Assembly (NCBI GenBank): GCA_017405525.1
Contig: JAFRAH010000004.1
Span: 1 to 52,942 of the forward strand
Length of the DNA: 52,942 bases
Origin: Synergistaceae bacterium
Lineage (GTDB): Bacteria; Synergistota; Synergistia; Synergistales; Aminobacteriaceae
Direction: 5' to 3'
The notes under the pieces are model-generated. The model was not told the origin of the DNA, made no database searches, and saw nothing but the letters and a program-made list of their open reading frames with translations. The number at the start of each line of letters is the position of its first letter. Positions within the stretch are counted from its first letter, which is position 1. Shown here piece by piece: positions 1 to 8,443 of this stretch. The translations under genes and the position numbers were made by a program.

Positions 1-300
1 GCTCATTGGTGGCTTCGGGGTCAAGTGTAGCCTCTGGGACTTCCTGCACTTCACTGCCGGGCTCATTTGTAGCGTCAGGTTCGGGCGTGGCCTCTGGGAC
101 TTCCTGAACTTCATGGCCGGGCTCATCTGTAGCTTCAGGTTCAAGTGTAGCCTCTGGGACTTCCTGCACTTCACTGCCGGGCTCATTTGTAGCGTCAGGT
201 TCGGGCGTGGCCTCTGGAACTTCCTGAACTTCATGAGCTGGTTCATCTATAGCTTCGGGTTCAGGCGTGGACTCCGTAAGTTCCTGCACATCCCCCCTCA
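1..300 (-). repeat. 60-bp tandem repeat (five units) encoding an E/P/A/T-rich tail
   Basis: Five consecutive 60-base units (1-60, 61-120, 121-180, 181-240, 241-300) align without gaps. Odd and even units resemble each other most, giving a 120-bp higher-order period: EVQEVPEATPEPDATNEPGS alternates with a form carrying LEPEATDEPGH. The unit is a multiple of three, so copy changes keep the frame. The array continues past the left edge. Confidence 0.9.
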
Positions 301-1966
301 AGAGCAACGGCAAATCCGTACCGTTAAGCCTCCTGTTGGCCACAGCATAATCAGCAGCCTTCTTCCCGTCATTGTTCAACGCCTCAATATCTGCACCAGC
401 ATCATATATTGCCCTCACTACTTCAGGGCTGTTCTCCATCGCCGCATACATCAATGCAGTGTTACCCTTATGGTTCTTCGCGTCAACTTCTGCCCCCGCA
501 TCAATCAGTGCCTTGATCACCCTCACATTGCTGTTGTTCTGCGCCGCCATCATTAAGGCTGTGGTCTTCCTCCCGTTCATTGCGTTGGGGTTGGCTCCCT
601 CATCAAGTGCCCTTATGACCTGCTCATACGTTGCGGACTTGCACAGAAGACGGAAATCAAGGTCAGACATTGCTGGCCTGCCTTCAGGTTTAGTTGCCTT
701 GAGTTTAGCCTCCTCTTGTTCACGGCTCTGTTCCTCCTCAATATCCTTCACCGACAAAAGCAATGGCGGGTATTCCGTGAGGCTGAACCACTTAACCCTT
801 GCGGTCGTCTCGTAACGTATCATCTTCATGTTCGTACCAGACTCGTAGTCGTAGAGCCTCCTTCCTGTCTCTGACAGGGGGATCTGTGCCTCAAGTCCGT
901 CCTTGAGCTCAACAAGTGCGCCCGTTGAGTTGCTGATGCTCTTTATGGTTACGTGGACATCCTGACCGGGAATATATTTCGCGTAGAGCCTCCCAACTGA
1001 TGGGATATTCTCACCCTCAGAACCACAGAGACCCAGAATTATCCTGTCGTCCTCAATGTCCGCTATCCTGAAGTTGTGTTTTTCCCCGGCCATGAACTGG
1101 AGACCTTCAGGTGTTCCTTCTTTTGGGAGATAGGCAGGGACATTCCCCAAGCTCACGGTGAAGCCGTCATCATCCTCGCCCGTTACCTTTCCCCTGACAA
1201 TGTAGCCAGCCTTCGCAGTCCTCCTGAATATCCATCCGCAGAGCTCAAGCGCACCGTCCAAGAGTCTCTTGCATTCTTCCCCGGAATTGTAGCCGGTGTT
1301 GTAGCGTTCGTGAAGTGCCTTGTTCCTCGCTATCCTGAGCTCATGGAGAACGTCCCTTGTCCAGCCGTCAATAATGCCACGTTCGGACAACACATCTATT
1401 CTGTCTATCTGGTCTTTCTCGTGTGTCTCTATACCACTGCAATAGATGATCCTGTCAGCCGCCGCCTCCCCAACATCTCCGAGACATATCAGGCAGTAGC
1501 GGGTGTTGCTGTATAGATACTCTTCAGCCTCACCGCCAAGCACCGCAAGATTCATCAAGGGAGGAACGGGCTTGTCCGGGGGGTAAAGCTCGCCGAGGAA
1601 CGCAAACCTTCCTTCAGCCTCCCAGTCCGTGAACCAGCGGCAAAGCTCTTCAGCCGACACCATGAGCCTCGAACATGTCATCTCATCCGCCGCAAAGTCA
1701 TCGTGAAATTCCGAGAGGGCAAGAATTTTCCTGTGTACCTCGTCCGTTATGATGCCGCGCTCAAGAAGCCCCTCCGAAATTTCCCCGGTACTTCCGTAAT
1801 TTTGGAGGTGGTATTTCCGGCACAGCATCTCAGTGATGAGCCCTGCTATTTTTCCGAGATGAAGAAGGCATATATTAGGGTCAGAGGCTTGGCACTCTTC
1901 AGCTTTTCGTCCATACTCTGAAAGTTTAGGGAAATCCTCCTCAAGAAAAGTAAACTTGCTTTGCAT
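1..1966 (-). CDS. Multidomain HEPN (DUF4145-like) / S1-like / ankyrin-repeat protein, 3' end missing
   Basis: Open frame on the minus strand from ATG 1966-1964 to the window edge (655 codons, no stop), preceded by AGGAG seven bases upstream. Residues about 8-110 and 140-230 look like two DUF4145/HEPN-type helical modules (an SDPN..LL.LGKIA stretch, then YLYSNTRYCLICLGDVGEAA and an R-x5-H motif, RNKALHER). Residues about 250-400 contain two S1/OB-like beta segments. Residues about 430-540 form ankyrin repeats (NPNAMNGRKTTALMMAA; NHKGNTALMYAA). The tail is a 20-residue tandem repeat rich in E, P, A and T. The individual domains are recognised by eye. Function is unknown; HEPN plus ankyrin plus S1 suggests RNA or protein binding in stress or defence (inference). 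It is divergent from iorA. Confidence 0.75.
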   Translation of the reverse strand, partial: MQSKFTFLEEDFPKLSEYGRKAEECQASDPNICLLHLGKIAGLITEMLCRKYHLQNYGSTGEISEGLLERGIITDEVHRKILALSEFHDDFAADEMTCSRLMVSAEELCRWFTDWEAEGRFAFLGELYPPDKPVPPLMNLAVLGGEAEEYLYSNTRYCLICLGDVGEAAADRIIYCSGIETHEKDQIDRIDVLSERGIIDGWTRDVLHELRIARNKALHERYNTGYNSGEECKRLLDGALELCGWIFRRTAKAGYIVRGKVTGEDDDGFTVSLGNVPAYLPKEGTPEGLQFMAGEKHNFRIADIEDDRIILGLCGSEGENIPSVGRLYAKYIPGQDVHVTIKSISNSTGALVELKDGLEAQIPLSETGRRLYDYESGTNMKMIRYETTARVKWFSLTEYPPLLLSVKDIEEEQSREQEEAKLKATKPEGRPAMSDLDFRLLCKSATYEQVIRALDEGANPNAMNGRKTTALMMAAQNNSNVRVIKALIDAGAEVDAKNHKGNTALMYAAMENSPEVVRAIYDAGADIEALNNDGKKAADYAVANRRLNGTDLPLLLRGDVQELTESTPEPEAIDEPAHEVQEVPEATPEPDATNEPGSEVQEVPEATLEPEATDEPGHEVQEVPEATPEPDATNEPGSEVQEVPEATLDPEATNE

Positions 1967-2130
1967 TATTCATTCTCCTGTTGCTCCTGTTGAATTTTTA
2001 TCTCTTCCGCAAAATTTTAATATACAACCTGAAATTTTCACATTGACACGCCGGGCAATAATACCCGTGAAAGTGATAATAATTCGTTTTTGCAGTGATG
2101 GCTAATTAGTGAGTGGTTTCATGGAACAAG

Positions 2131-2136
2131 TATAAT
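2131..2136 (+). promoter_or_regulatory. -10 box of the ior operon
   Basis: TATAAT 41 bases before the chosen iorA start. The -35 region is poor. An in-frame ATG at 2135 overlaps this box, an argument for starting translation at 2177. The same arrangement, a perfect or near-perfect TATAAT 20-45 bases before the start with a weak -35, recurs in front of most plus-strand units of this window. Confidence 0.5.
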
Positions 2137-2176
2137 GTTAAAATTCACAGCAATTCAGAAGGGGGATAAAACATTC

Positions 2177-3907
2177 ATGAAGAAACTGATGCAGGGCAAT
2201 ACCGCCGCCGCTCGTGGACTGTATGAAGCCGGCTGCTGCGTTGCGTCAAGTTACCCGGGAACACCAAGCACCGAAATCACCGAAGAGCTCGCGAAGTATG
2301 ACGATATATATTCCGAATGGGCACCCAACGAGAAGGTAGCGATGGAGGCAGCATTCGGGGCAAGTCTTGCGGGCAAGAGGTCATTCTGCGGGATGAAGCA
2401 TGTCGGCCTCAACGTTGCGGCAGATCCACTGTTCACGGTCTCATACACTGGCATTAACGCCGGGATGGTGATATGTGTCGCCGATGACGCTGGGATGCAC
2501 TCCTCACAGAACGAGCAGGACTCCCGGCACTACGCAAGAGCCGCGAAGCTCCCGATGCTTGAGCCGTCTGACTCACAGGAAGCCCTCGAATTTTTCCGCA
2601 GAGCCTATGACCTCTCAGAGGAATACGACTCGCCCGTAATCGTGAAGATGTGCACGAGAATAGCTCACTCCCAATCACTCGTTGAGACAGGAGAGAGGCA
2701 CGAAGCACCCGCCAAGCCCTACGTGAAGGACATAGCCAAGTATGTCATGATGCCCGGCAACGCAATACGGAGGCACCCCATAGTTGAGGAACGAATGAGA
2801 AGACTTCAGGCATTCGCTGAGAGCTCAGACCTCAACCGAATAGACGAGGGCACTGACCATTCAGCCGGGATAATCACGTCGTCAACATGCTACCAGTACG
2901 TGAAGGAGGCTTGCGGGGACAAATACCCCGTCCTCAAGCTGGGGATGATCTGGCCGATGCCTGACGGGAAGATTCGCGAATTTTCCCGGAACGTTGAACG
3001 CCTCGTGATTGTCGAGGAGCTTGACGGGTTCATCGAGGAACACTGTCTGATGCTCGGCCTTAAGTGCGAGGGTAAATCACTGTTCGGTTGTCTCGGTGAA
3101 CTCAGCCCCAACATAATAGCCTCAAAGCTCGGAATGAACACGCCTTCAGGGGTAAAGCTCGGCGATGACGTGAAGCTCCCTGCACGCCCCCCGATGATGT
3201 GCGCGGGATGCCCTCACAGGGGAATCTTCTACGCCCTCAGCAAGTCAGGCTGTACAGTTCTCGGCGATATAGGCTGCTACACTCTGGGTGCGGTTGCTCC
3301 GTTGTCGGCAATGGAGATGACGCTTTGCATGGGTGCGTCAGTGAGTGCCCTCCACGGTTTCACGAAGGCCGGGGGGAAGAATGCCGTTGCAGTTATCGGC
3401 GACTCCACGTTCATGCATTCGGGGATGACCGGGCTGGCCAATATAGCCTACAACCAGAGCAGCGGAGTGGTGATAATCCTCGACAACTCAATAACGGGAA
3501 TGACAGGCCATCAGCAGAACCCAACTACCGGCCTCAACATTAAGGGCGACCCTGCAGGGAAGATTGACCTTGAGAGTTTATGCCGGGCCATGGGATTCGA
3601 GCGCGTGAGAGTGGTTGACCCCTATAACCTGAAGGAATGCGAGGATGCATTGCGTGAGGAACTGGCCGCCGCTGAACCGTCAGTGATAATTTCCCGGAGA
3701 CCCTGCGCACTCCTGAAGTACGTAAAGCACAAGCCGCCGCTTAAGGTTGACCGGGAAAAGTGCAAGTCCTGCAAGTCCTGCATGAGGATAGGATGCCCTG
3801 CCCTCTCGATGAAGGACGGGAAAGCCTACGTTGACGCTACGTTATGCGTTGGGTGCGGGGTATGTGAGCAGCTCTGCAAGTTCGGGGCATTCAGGAGGGG
3901 TGAATAA
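2177..3907 (+). CDS. iorA: Indolepyruvate:ferredoxin oxidoreductase, alpha subunit
   Basis: 576 residues. With IorB it oxidatively decarboxylates aryl-pyruvates (from Trp, Phe, Tyr) to aryl-acetyl-CoA with ferredoxin as acceptor, in the cytoplasm. The N-terminal PP-type pyrimidine domain has YPGTPSTEI; the thiamine-diphosphate domain has CAGCPHRG and GDIGCY, then GDSTFMHSG and the N-N-S-I-T-G-M segment. Two ferredoxin-type clusters end the protein (CKSCKSCMRIGCP and CVGCGVCEQLC). Length fits the family. ATG 2177 has AAGGGGG upstream; the ATG at 2135 lies inside the -10 box and adds 14 non-family residues. One base separates it from iorB. Confidence 0.96.
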   Translation: MKKLMQGNTAAARGLYEAGCCVASSYPGTPSTEITEELAKYDDIYSEWAPNEKVAMEAAFGASLAGKRSFCGMKHVGLNVAADPLFTVSYTGINAGMVICVADDAGMHSSQNEQDSRHYARAAKLPMLEPSDSQEALEFFRRAYDLSEEYDSPVIVKMCTRIAHSQSLVETGERHEAPAKPYVKDIAKYVMMPGNAIRRHPIVEERMRRLQAFAESSDLNRIDEGTDHSAGIITSSTCYQYVKEACGDKYPVLKLGMIWPMPDGKIREFSRNVERLVIVEELDGFIEEHCLMLGLKCEGKSLFGCLGELSPNIIASKLGMNTPSGVKLGDDVKLPARPPMMCAGCPHRGIFYALSKSGCTVLGDIGCYTLGAVAPLSAMEMTLCMGASVSALHGFTKAGGKNAVAVIGDSTFMHSGMTGLANIAYNQSSGVVIILDNSITGMTGHQQNPTTGLNIKGDPAGKIDLESLCRAMGFERVRVVDPYNLKECEDALREELAAAEPSVIISRRPCALLKYVKHKPPLKVDREKCKSCKSCMRIGCPALSMKDGKAYVDATLCVGCGVCEQLCKFGAFRRGE

Positions 3908-3908
3908 C

Positions 3909-4484
3909 ATGAAGACCAAGAACATAATGATTGTCGGTGTCGGCGGACAAGGAAGCGTATTAGCCAGCAAGCTGCTAGGTCATCTCCTGACATCACAGGG
4001 CTATGACGTGAAGGTCTCGGAAGTTCACGGGATGAGCCAGCGCGGAGGAAGCGTCGTTACCTACGTGAGATATGGCGACAAGGTATATTCCCCCGTAATC
4101 GACAAGGGACAGGCTGACTTCATCGTGTCGTTCGAGCTCTTGGAGGCCGCAAGGTGGTTAGAGTACCTCGCACCGAATGGCCAGATCGTAACATCGACAC
4201 AGCAGGTTGACCCCATGCCCGTGCTCATCGGCGCAATGTCCTACCCTGAAGGATTGCTCGCGAAAATCCAGGCTCTTGGCGTTAAGGTTGATGCCCTCGA
4301 CTGCCTGAAGCTCGCAGAAGAAGCAGGAAGCACTAAGGCCGTGAACCTCGTACTGCTTGGGCGGTTGTCGCACTACTTCACGGACATTCCCCCCGAAGCA
4401 TGGCAGGAAGCTATAGCCTCATGTGTCCCGGAAAAATTCTTAGACATCAACACCAGAGCGTTCACACTTGGAAAGAACGCATAG
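3909..4484 (+). CDS. iorB: Indolepyruvate:ferredoxin oxidoreductase, beta subunit
   Basis: 191 residues, the gamma-domain partner of IorA. It begins with the Rossmann-like GVGGQGSVLASKLLG motif typical of IorB/PorG-type subunits, followed by EVHGMSQRGGSV, which is diagnostic for the family. The start is ATG 3909, one base after the iorA stop; the ribosome site AGGAGGGG is inside the end of iorA, so the two are probably translationally coupled. Length is normal for IorB. Confidence 0.95.
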   Translation: MKTKNIMIVGVGGQGSVLASKLLGHLLTSQGYDVKVSEVHGMSQRGGSVVTYVRYGDKVYSPVIDKGQADFIVSFELLEAARWLEYLAPNGQIVTSTQQVDPMPVLIGAMSYPEGLLAKIQALGVKVDALDCLKLAEEAGSTKAVNLVLLGRLSHYFTDIPPEAWQEAIASCVPEKFLDINTRAFTLGKNA

Positions 4485-4514
4485 ATACACTAAAGCAAAG
4501 AAGGTAGTAACTCT

Positions 4515-5816
4515 ATGGGAAAATATTTTCAGCCGGAAATCGAGACAATGCCCCATGAGAAGATTCACGAGCTCCAGAATGAACGCCTCCTGAAGCAAAT
4601 TCGTCATGTCTGGGATAACGTCCCCTATTACCGCAAGAAGATGCAGGAAAAGGGATTAACCCCCGACGATATTCGCTCACAGGATGACCTCTACAAGCTC
4701 CCGTTCCTCTCGAAGGCTGACCTCCGCGAGGCATACCCTTATGGCCTCATGGGAAAGCCCCTCAAGGACTGCGTGCGTATACAGTCGACTTCAGGGACAA
4801 CAGGACAGAGAGTGGTAGCGTTCTACACCCCGAACGACATAAAGATATGGGAGACAATGTGCGCGCGTGCAATCGTTGCGGCAGGCGGCAGTAATGAGTC
4901 AGTCGTCCAGGTCTCATACGGCTATGGTCTCTTCACCGGCGGGCCCGGACTCAACGGTGGCAGCCACATGCTAGGCTCACTCACTATCCCGGCATCATCC
5001 GGAAACACTGACAGGCAGATCATGTTCATCAAGGACCTGCAGGCTACGATACTCTGCTGCACCCCCAGCTATGCGGCATTCATTGGCGAGCGAATGAAGG
5101 AAATGGGGATGAAGCCCGACGATATACCCCTTAAGGCCGGAATATTCGGTGCTGAGGCATGGAGTGAGGAGATGAGGCGCGACATTGAGGCCACAATGGG
5201 CATCAAGGCTTACGACATCTACGGACTGACTGAGCTATGCGGGCCCGGTGTCTCGTTCGAGTGCGAAGACCAGCACGGTATGCACATAAACGAGGACTAC
5301 TTCATCGCTGAAATTATTGACCCAAAGACTGGCGAAGTTCTCCCAGAAGGAAGCACAGGCGAGCTCGTCTTCACGACACTGGAGAAGGAAGCATTCCCGT
5401 TAATCCGTTACAGGACGCGCGACATAACTAGCCTGACACATGAGCCCTGCCCCTGCGGAAGAACTCACGTAAGGATGACCAAGCTCAAGGGACGTACTGA
5501 TGACATGCTCATAATACGCGGCGTTAATGTATTCCCATCACAGATTGAGACAGTCCTCATCAACCAGGGATACCCGGCGAACTATCAGATTATCGTTGAC
5601 CGCGTGAACAACACAGACACTCTTGACGTGAGGGTAGAGATGACCCCTGAGATGTTCACGGACAACTTGGGCGAAGTGAACAGGAGGCAGGCAAAACTCG
5701 TTGACGGTCTGCGCTCAATGCTGGGACTCACGGCAAAGGTTACGCTTGTTGCCCCGAAGACTATAGTGCGTTCGGAGGGCAAGGCAGTAAGAGTTATCGA
5801 CAACAGGAAGATATAG
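4515..5816 (+). CDS. paaK: Phenylacetate-CoA ligase family (aryl-acid CoA ligase)
   Basis: 433 residues, an ANL-superfamily adenylate-forming ligase. Motifs: the P-loop-like QSTSGTTGQ (residues about 92-100), YGLTELCGPG, YRTRDI and the C-terminal KGRTDDMLIIRGVNVFPSQIE hinge. The family joins an aryl-acetate to CoA with ATP. Next to iorAB it is more likely to act at the end of aromatic amino-acid fermentation, interconverting aryl-acetyl-CoA and the acid; direction is inference. AAGGTAG lies nine bases before ATG 4515. Confidence 0.92.
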   Translation: MGKYFQPEIETMPHEKIHELQNERLLKQIRHVWDNVPYYRKKMQEKGLTPDDIRSQDDLYKLPFLSKADLREAYPYGLMGKPLKDCVRIQSTSGTTGQRVVAFYTPNDIKIWETMCARAIVAAGGSNESVVQVSYGYGLFTGGPGLNGGSHMLGSLTIPASSGNTDRQIMFIKDLQATILCCTPSYAAFIGERMKEMGMKPDDIPLKAGIFGAEAWSEEMRRDIEATMGIKAYDIYGLTELCGPGVSFECEDQHGMHINEDYFIAEIIDPKTGEVLPEGSTGELVFTTLEKEAFPLIRYRTRDITSLTHEPCPCGRTHVRMTKLKGRTDDMLIIRGVNVFPSQIETVLINQGYPANYQIIVDRVNNTDTLDVRVEMTPEMFTDNLGEVNRRQAKLVDGLRSMLGLTAKVTLVAPKTIVRSEGKAVRVIDNRKI

Positions 5817-5831
5817 GGAGGGTGAAGAATA

Positions 5832-6266
5832 ATGAGCGTGAAACAGATTTCGGTTTTTCTGGAGAACCGCCCCGGATGCCTCCACGAAATGACGAAGGCA
5901 CTTGCTGATGCGAACATTGACCTGCGGGGTTTGTCGCTGGCAGAGACGAGCGATTTCGGGATCGTCAGGCTGATAGTTGATGACGTTCTGGGAACTGCTA
6001 CAGTCCTGAAGAGCGCGCGTTTCGTGGCAAGCCTTACGGATGTCCTTGCGGTTGAGGTCCCGAATGTTCCGGGAGGCTTGAACCGTGTGCTTGAACTCCT
6101 TGACGGTGCAGGCATTAACGTTGAGTACATGTACGCGATACTGGGCAACAAGAAGTCCGAGAGTGCCTACATGATATTCCGTGTTGACGACAACGCCAAG
6201 GCATCAGGAACTCTTGAGGGTGCTGGCGTGAAGATCATCGGGCAGGAAGAACTTTCGGCACTGTAG
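5832..6266 (+). CDS. Tandem ACT-domain protein, first copy
   Basis: 144 residues made of two ACT-type beta-alpha-beta modules: residues 1-70 (VKQISVFLENRPGCL) and 71-144 (EVPNVPGGLNRVLELLDGAGINVEYMYA). ACT modules bind amino acids and regulate enzymes. Stand-alone tandem ACT proteins commonly sit beside ior/paaK clusters, so a sensing role for aromatic amino acids is likely (inference). GGAGGGTGA precedes ATG 5832. It closes the iorAB-paaK unit and is paralogous to the gene at 6337. Confidence 0.85.
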   Translation: MSVKQISVFLENRPGCLHEMTKALADANIDLRGLSLAETSDFGIVRLIVDDVLGTATVLKSARFVASLTDVLAVEVPNVPGGLNRVLELLDGAGINVEYMYAILGNKKSESAYMIFRVDDNAKASGTLEGAGVKIIGQEELSAL

Positions 6267-6290
6267 GAATTTCTGGCGAGACAATAACGG

Positions 6291-6320
6291 GCCTCCTGCC
6301 TTAAGAGCAGGGGGCTTTCT
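6291..6320 (+). terminator. Weak intrinsic terminator or attenuator between the ACT genes
   Basis: GCCTCCTGC and GCAGGGGGC form a nine-pair stem (one G-T) around a short loop, followed by TTTCTT. It sits only some 15-20 bases before the second ACT start, so it may lower rather than stop expression of that copy. Confidence 0.55.
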
Positions 6321-6336
6321 TCATGGGGTGATGAGA

Positions 6337-6789
6337 GTGAACGTAAAGCAGATTTCGGTAGTAATGAGCAATGAGCCGGGAAGTGTCCTGAGAATGGCGC
6401 GGGTCTTGTCCGCCCGCAAAATAGACATGAGGGCACTGACAGTAGCAGAGTCAAGCACATTCAGCACAGTGAGGCTTATCGTGGACAATGTGCTTTGGGC
6501 ATCTTCCGTCCTGAAGGAGGCAGGCTTTACCGTCAGCCTCAATGACGTAACCGCAATAGAAGTCCCTGATGTTCCGGGAGGGTTGACGAAGGTTCTTGAG
6601 GTTCTTGACACTGAGGGAATAAACATCGAATACATGTACGAGATACAGGGCAGGAAAATTCCCATGAGCTTGGGAGGAGGAGGAATGTCATTGCTGGTCT
6701 TCAGGCTGAACGACAACGACAAGGCAGTTAGTGCATTCATTGACGAGGGAATAAGAGTGCTGGGTCAGGGTGAACTTTCGGCAGTGTAG
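6337..6789 (+). CDS. Tandem ACT-domain protein, second copy
   Basis: 150 residues, a clear paralogue of the preceding protein: both begin VKQISV, both have VPDVPGG or VPNVPGG between two ACT modules and both end GQEELSA or GQGELSA. This copy has an insertion (about residues 105-115, MSLGGGGMS). GTG 6337 is chosen because it aligns its N-terminus with the paralogue and has GGGG eight bases upstream; GTG 6328 and ATG 6331 are alternatives in the same frame. Role as for the first copy. A hairpin separates the two genes. Confidence 0.83.
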   Translation: MNVKQISVVMSNEPGSVLRMARVLSARKIDMRALTVAESSTFSTVRLIVDNVLWASSVLKEAGFTVSLNDVTAIEVPDVPGGLTKVLEVLDTEGINIEYMYEIQGRKIPMSLGGGGMSLLVFRLNDNDKAVSAFIDEGIRVLGQGELSAV

Positions 6790-6801
6790 GCAACAAAAAA
6801 G

Positions 6802-6827
6802 CCCTCCCCTGATGATTTAGAGGAGGG
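6802..6827. terminator. Bidirectional terminator between convergent genes
   Basis: CCCTCC (6802-6807) pairs with GGAGGG (6822-6827). A run of six A precedes the stem, giving a T-run for minus-strand transcripts; GTTTTCC follows for plus-strand ones. It lies between the convergent ACT gene and the gene ending at 6842. Confidence 0.7.
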
Positions 6828-6841
6828 TTGAAGTTTTCCTG

Positions 6842-7570
6842 CTAGTTCTTTGAGGTTGCCAGCCACTTCAAGAGTTCCCTGCGTTTCGAGATCTTCAGGA
6901 ACTTGTCAGCGTATTTTGTGTTCACGATAATGTGCCTTCCGTTGCCCAAGTCCTGATGAAGCCATCCTTCAGTGTCCATGAGTGAGCTCACGGGATAGAA
7001 CGACTCAATGCCTACACCTTCACCGAAACTGAGGAACATTACCCCGTCTTCAGAGTCATCATCGAGTTCACCAGCAAGCCCGCCATTTCCCGGAACTCCC
7101 TCATCTGCCCACGCAACGAAAACGGTATCACTTCCGGGGCCTTCCTCGTCTTCGTCGGTTATGATGTCGTCATCGTCATAGTCAACGCCGGGTTTCCTGC
7201 AGAGTGTGAGGGCTATATCGTGCCACTTGCCATATTCGAACTCATCGCCAAGAAGCTCGTTGTATTTCTCCTCGTATTCTTTGCGGAAAAGAAGGAAGTT
7301 CCCTCCCCCAAGATAGTGGAACACCCAGCCTTCCCAGAGGCCGGAGTCTTGTGCGTCATCACGTATCAGTGGGCAAGCCTCAAGTATGAGGTCAGGGTCA
7401 GCATCACCATAGACGCAGTTGCAGTAATACGCCCTTCCGTCATCGGTAACAATCTCGAAAGCTCCTCCGTCCCCCATTGCGCCGCCTGCCGCCCAGAATA
7501 TGAACTGTGCACGGTCAATAAGCTCTTTCTTGATGTCCTTGTTCCTGAGGTGAATAGCTCCTAGTCTCAA
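6842..7570 (-). CDS. Unknown acidic protein
   Basis: 242 residues; I do not recognise the family. No signal peptide or membrane segment. There is an aspartate/glutamate-rich stretch around residues 130-150 (DYDDDDIITDEDEEG) and a second acidic run near 175. The N-terminus (RNKDIKKELIDRAQFIFWAAGG) and C-terminus (KYADKFLKISKRRELLKWLA) are predicted helical. It starts six bases after the amidohydrolase stop, so it is the last gene of the symporter operon. It could be a SUKH/SMI1-like immunity-type fold, but no motif proves that. Confidence 0.65.
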   Translation of the reverse strand: MRLGAIHLRNKDIKKELIDRAQFIFWAAGGAMGDGGAFEIVTDDGRAYYCNCVYGDADPDLILEACPLIRDDAQDSGLWEGWVFHYLGGGNFLLFRKEYEEKYNELLGDEFEYGKWHDIALTLCRKPGVDYDDDDIITDEDEEGPGSDTVFVAWADEGVPGNGGLAGELDDDSEDGVMFLSFGEGVGIESFYPVSSLMDTEGWLHQDLGNGRHIIVNTKYADKFLKISKRRELLKWLATSKN

Positions 7571-7576
7571 AAATAA

Positions 7577-8443
7577 TCACTCCCGGAATAAAATCTTTGA
7601 GGCATTATTATAGAGCATGGCCGACTTCTCTTCATCAGTGAGTGGCAGCGACAGAAAAGCCCTCACGCTCTCACTCTGAGATGCCCAAGGTGAGTCAGTC
7701 CCGAAAAGAACGCGCTCACTCCCGAAAGCCCTGACCATTCCCACGAACTCATCAGCTCCGAGCATCATGCAGTCATCGCCGCCGGAATAATACCCGTCCC
7801 CGTTAGGCACGAACTCACCCAACGAGAACGCCGAGTCCACGTAAACGCCTTCACGCCCCGCAAAGAGCCTCAAAGCCTCGTCCCAGCACTTCCAGCCTCC
7901 CATGTGGGCGAGAATTACCCGGACATTCCCGGCCATGTCGAGGGCACGGGATATTCTCTCAGGCATCGCTGAGTCATCACCGGGAAAACCAATGTCCCAC
8001 CCTGCATGTATCATCACCACAAGGCCAAGTTCACCGGCAATCCTGAGAATCTCCACGCAACGAGCATTATCGGCAGGCACTCCCTGATAGACCGGGTGAA
8101 TCTTGATGCCCCTGATTCCTGAGTCATAGAGCCTCCCCAGCTCATGGGAGAAATCCTCAAAGCCGGGGTGAATTGCTCCGAACGAGTATATTCCCGTTGA
8201 TGAGCCTTCCGAGTTCGTCATTATTGCCGCGTCATTGATGGCTGTAACCTGTCCGGGCTTCGTCGCGACTGGCTGAATGACCGAGCACGTTATCCCTGCC
8301 TCAGCCATTGATGCCTTGAGTGCGGTTGTCGTCCCGTCAGTGAACGGCCTCGTGTGGCTGTTGTTGCTCAGGACTTCGAGGGCATGGGCTGCGATTTTTG
8401 CCGGGAATGTGTGAGTGTGTATGTCGACTGCCCTAATCGTCAT
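7577..8443 (-). CDS. Amidohydrolase-2 family (ACMSD-like) metal-dependent hydrolase
   Basis: 288 residues, a TIM-barrel metal hydrolase. Metal ligands: HTH near the N-terminus (residues 8-10), GIKIHPVYQG mid-protein, MIHAGWD and LAHMGG, and the final catalytic aspartate in GTDSPWA. The family hydrolyses or decarboxylates small carboxylic substrates; substrate unknown. The start overlaps the symporter gene by 11 bases. The GTG one codon upstream is an alternative start. No ribosome site is obvious, so translational coupling is likely. Pairing with a Na+ symporter suggests uptake and breakdown of one small molecule (inference). Confidence 0.85.
   Translation of the reverse strand: MTIRAVDIHTHTFPAKIAAHALEVLSNNSHTRPFTDGTTTALKASMAEAGITCSVIQPVATKPGQVTAINDAAIMTNSEGSSTGIYSFGAIHPGFEDFSHELGRLYDSGIRGIKIHPVYQGVPADNARCVEILRIAGELGLVVMIHAGWDIGFPGDDSAMPERISRALDMAGNVRVILAHMGGWKCWDEALRLFAGREGVYVDSAFSLGEFVPNGDGYYSGGDDCMMLGADEFVGMVRAFGSERVLFGTDSPWASQSESVRAFLSLPLTDEEKSAMLYNNASKILFRE

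Noticed and set aside
1-300. CRISPR array
   Set aside because: The repeats are contiguous, have no unique spacers and encode an in-frame peptide repeat.
113-1921. Several plus-strand open frames (113-556, 372-815, 1076-1516, 1703-1921)
   Set aside because: They are antisense to one long minus-strand gene with recognisable ankyrin repeats and a good start; their own sequences look like translated repeats and lack ribosome sites.
2135-2176. Upstream start for iorA at ATG 2135
   Set aside because: The codon overlaps a TATAAT box and adds residues not seen in the family; ATG 2177 has a Shine-Dalgarno-like GGGGG.
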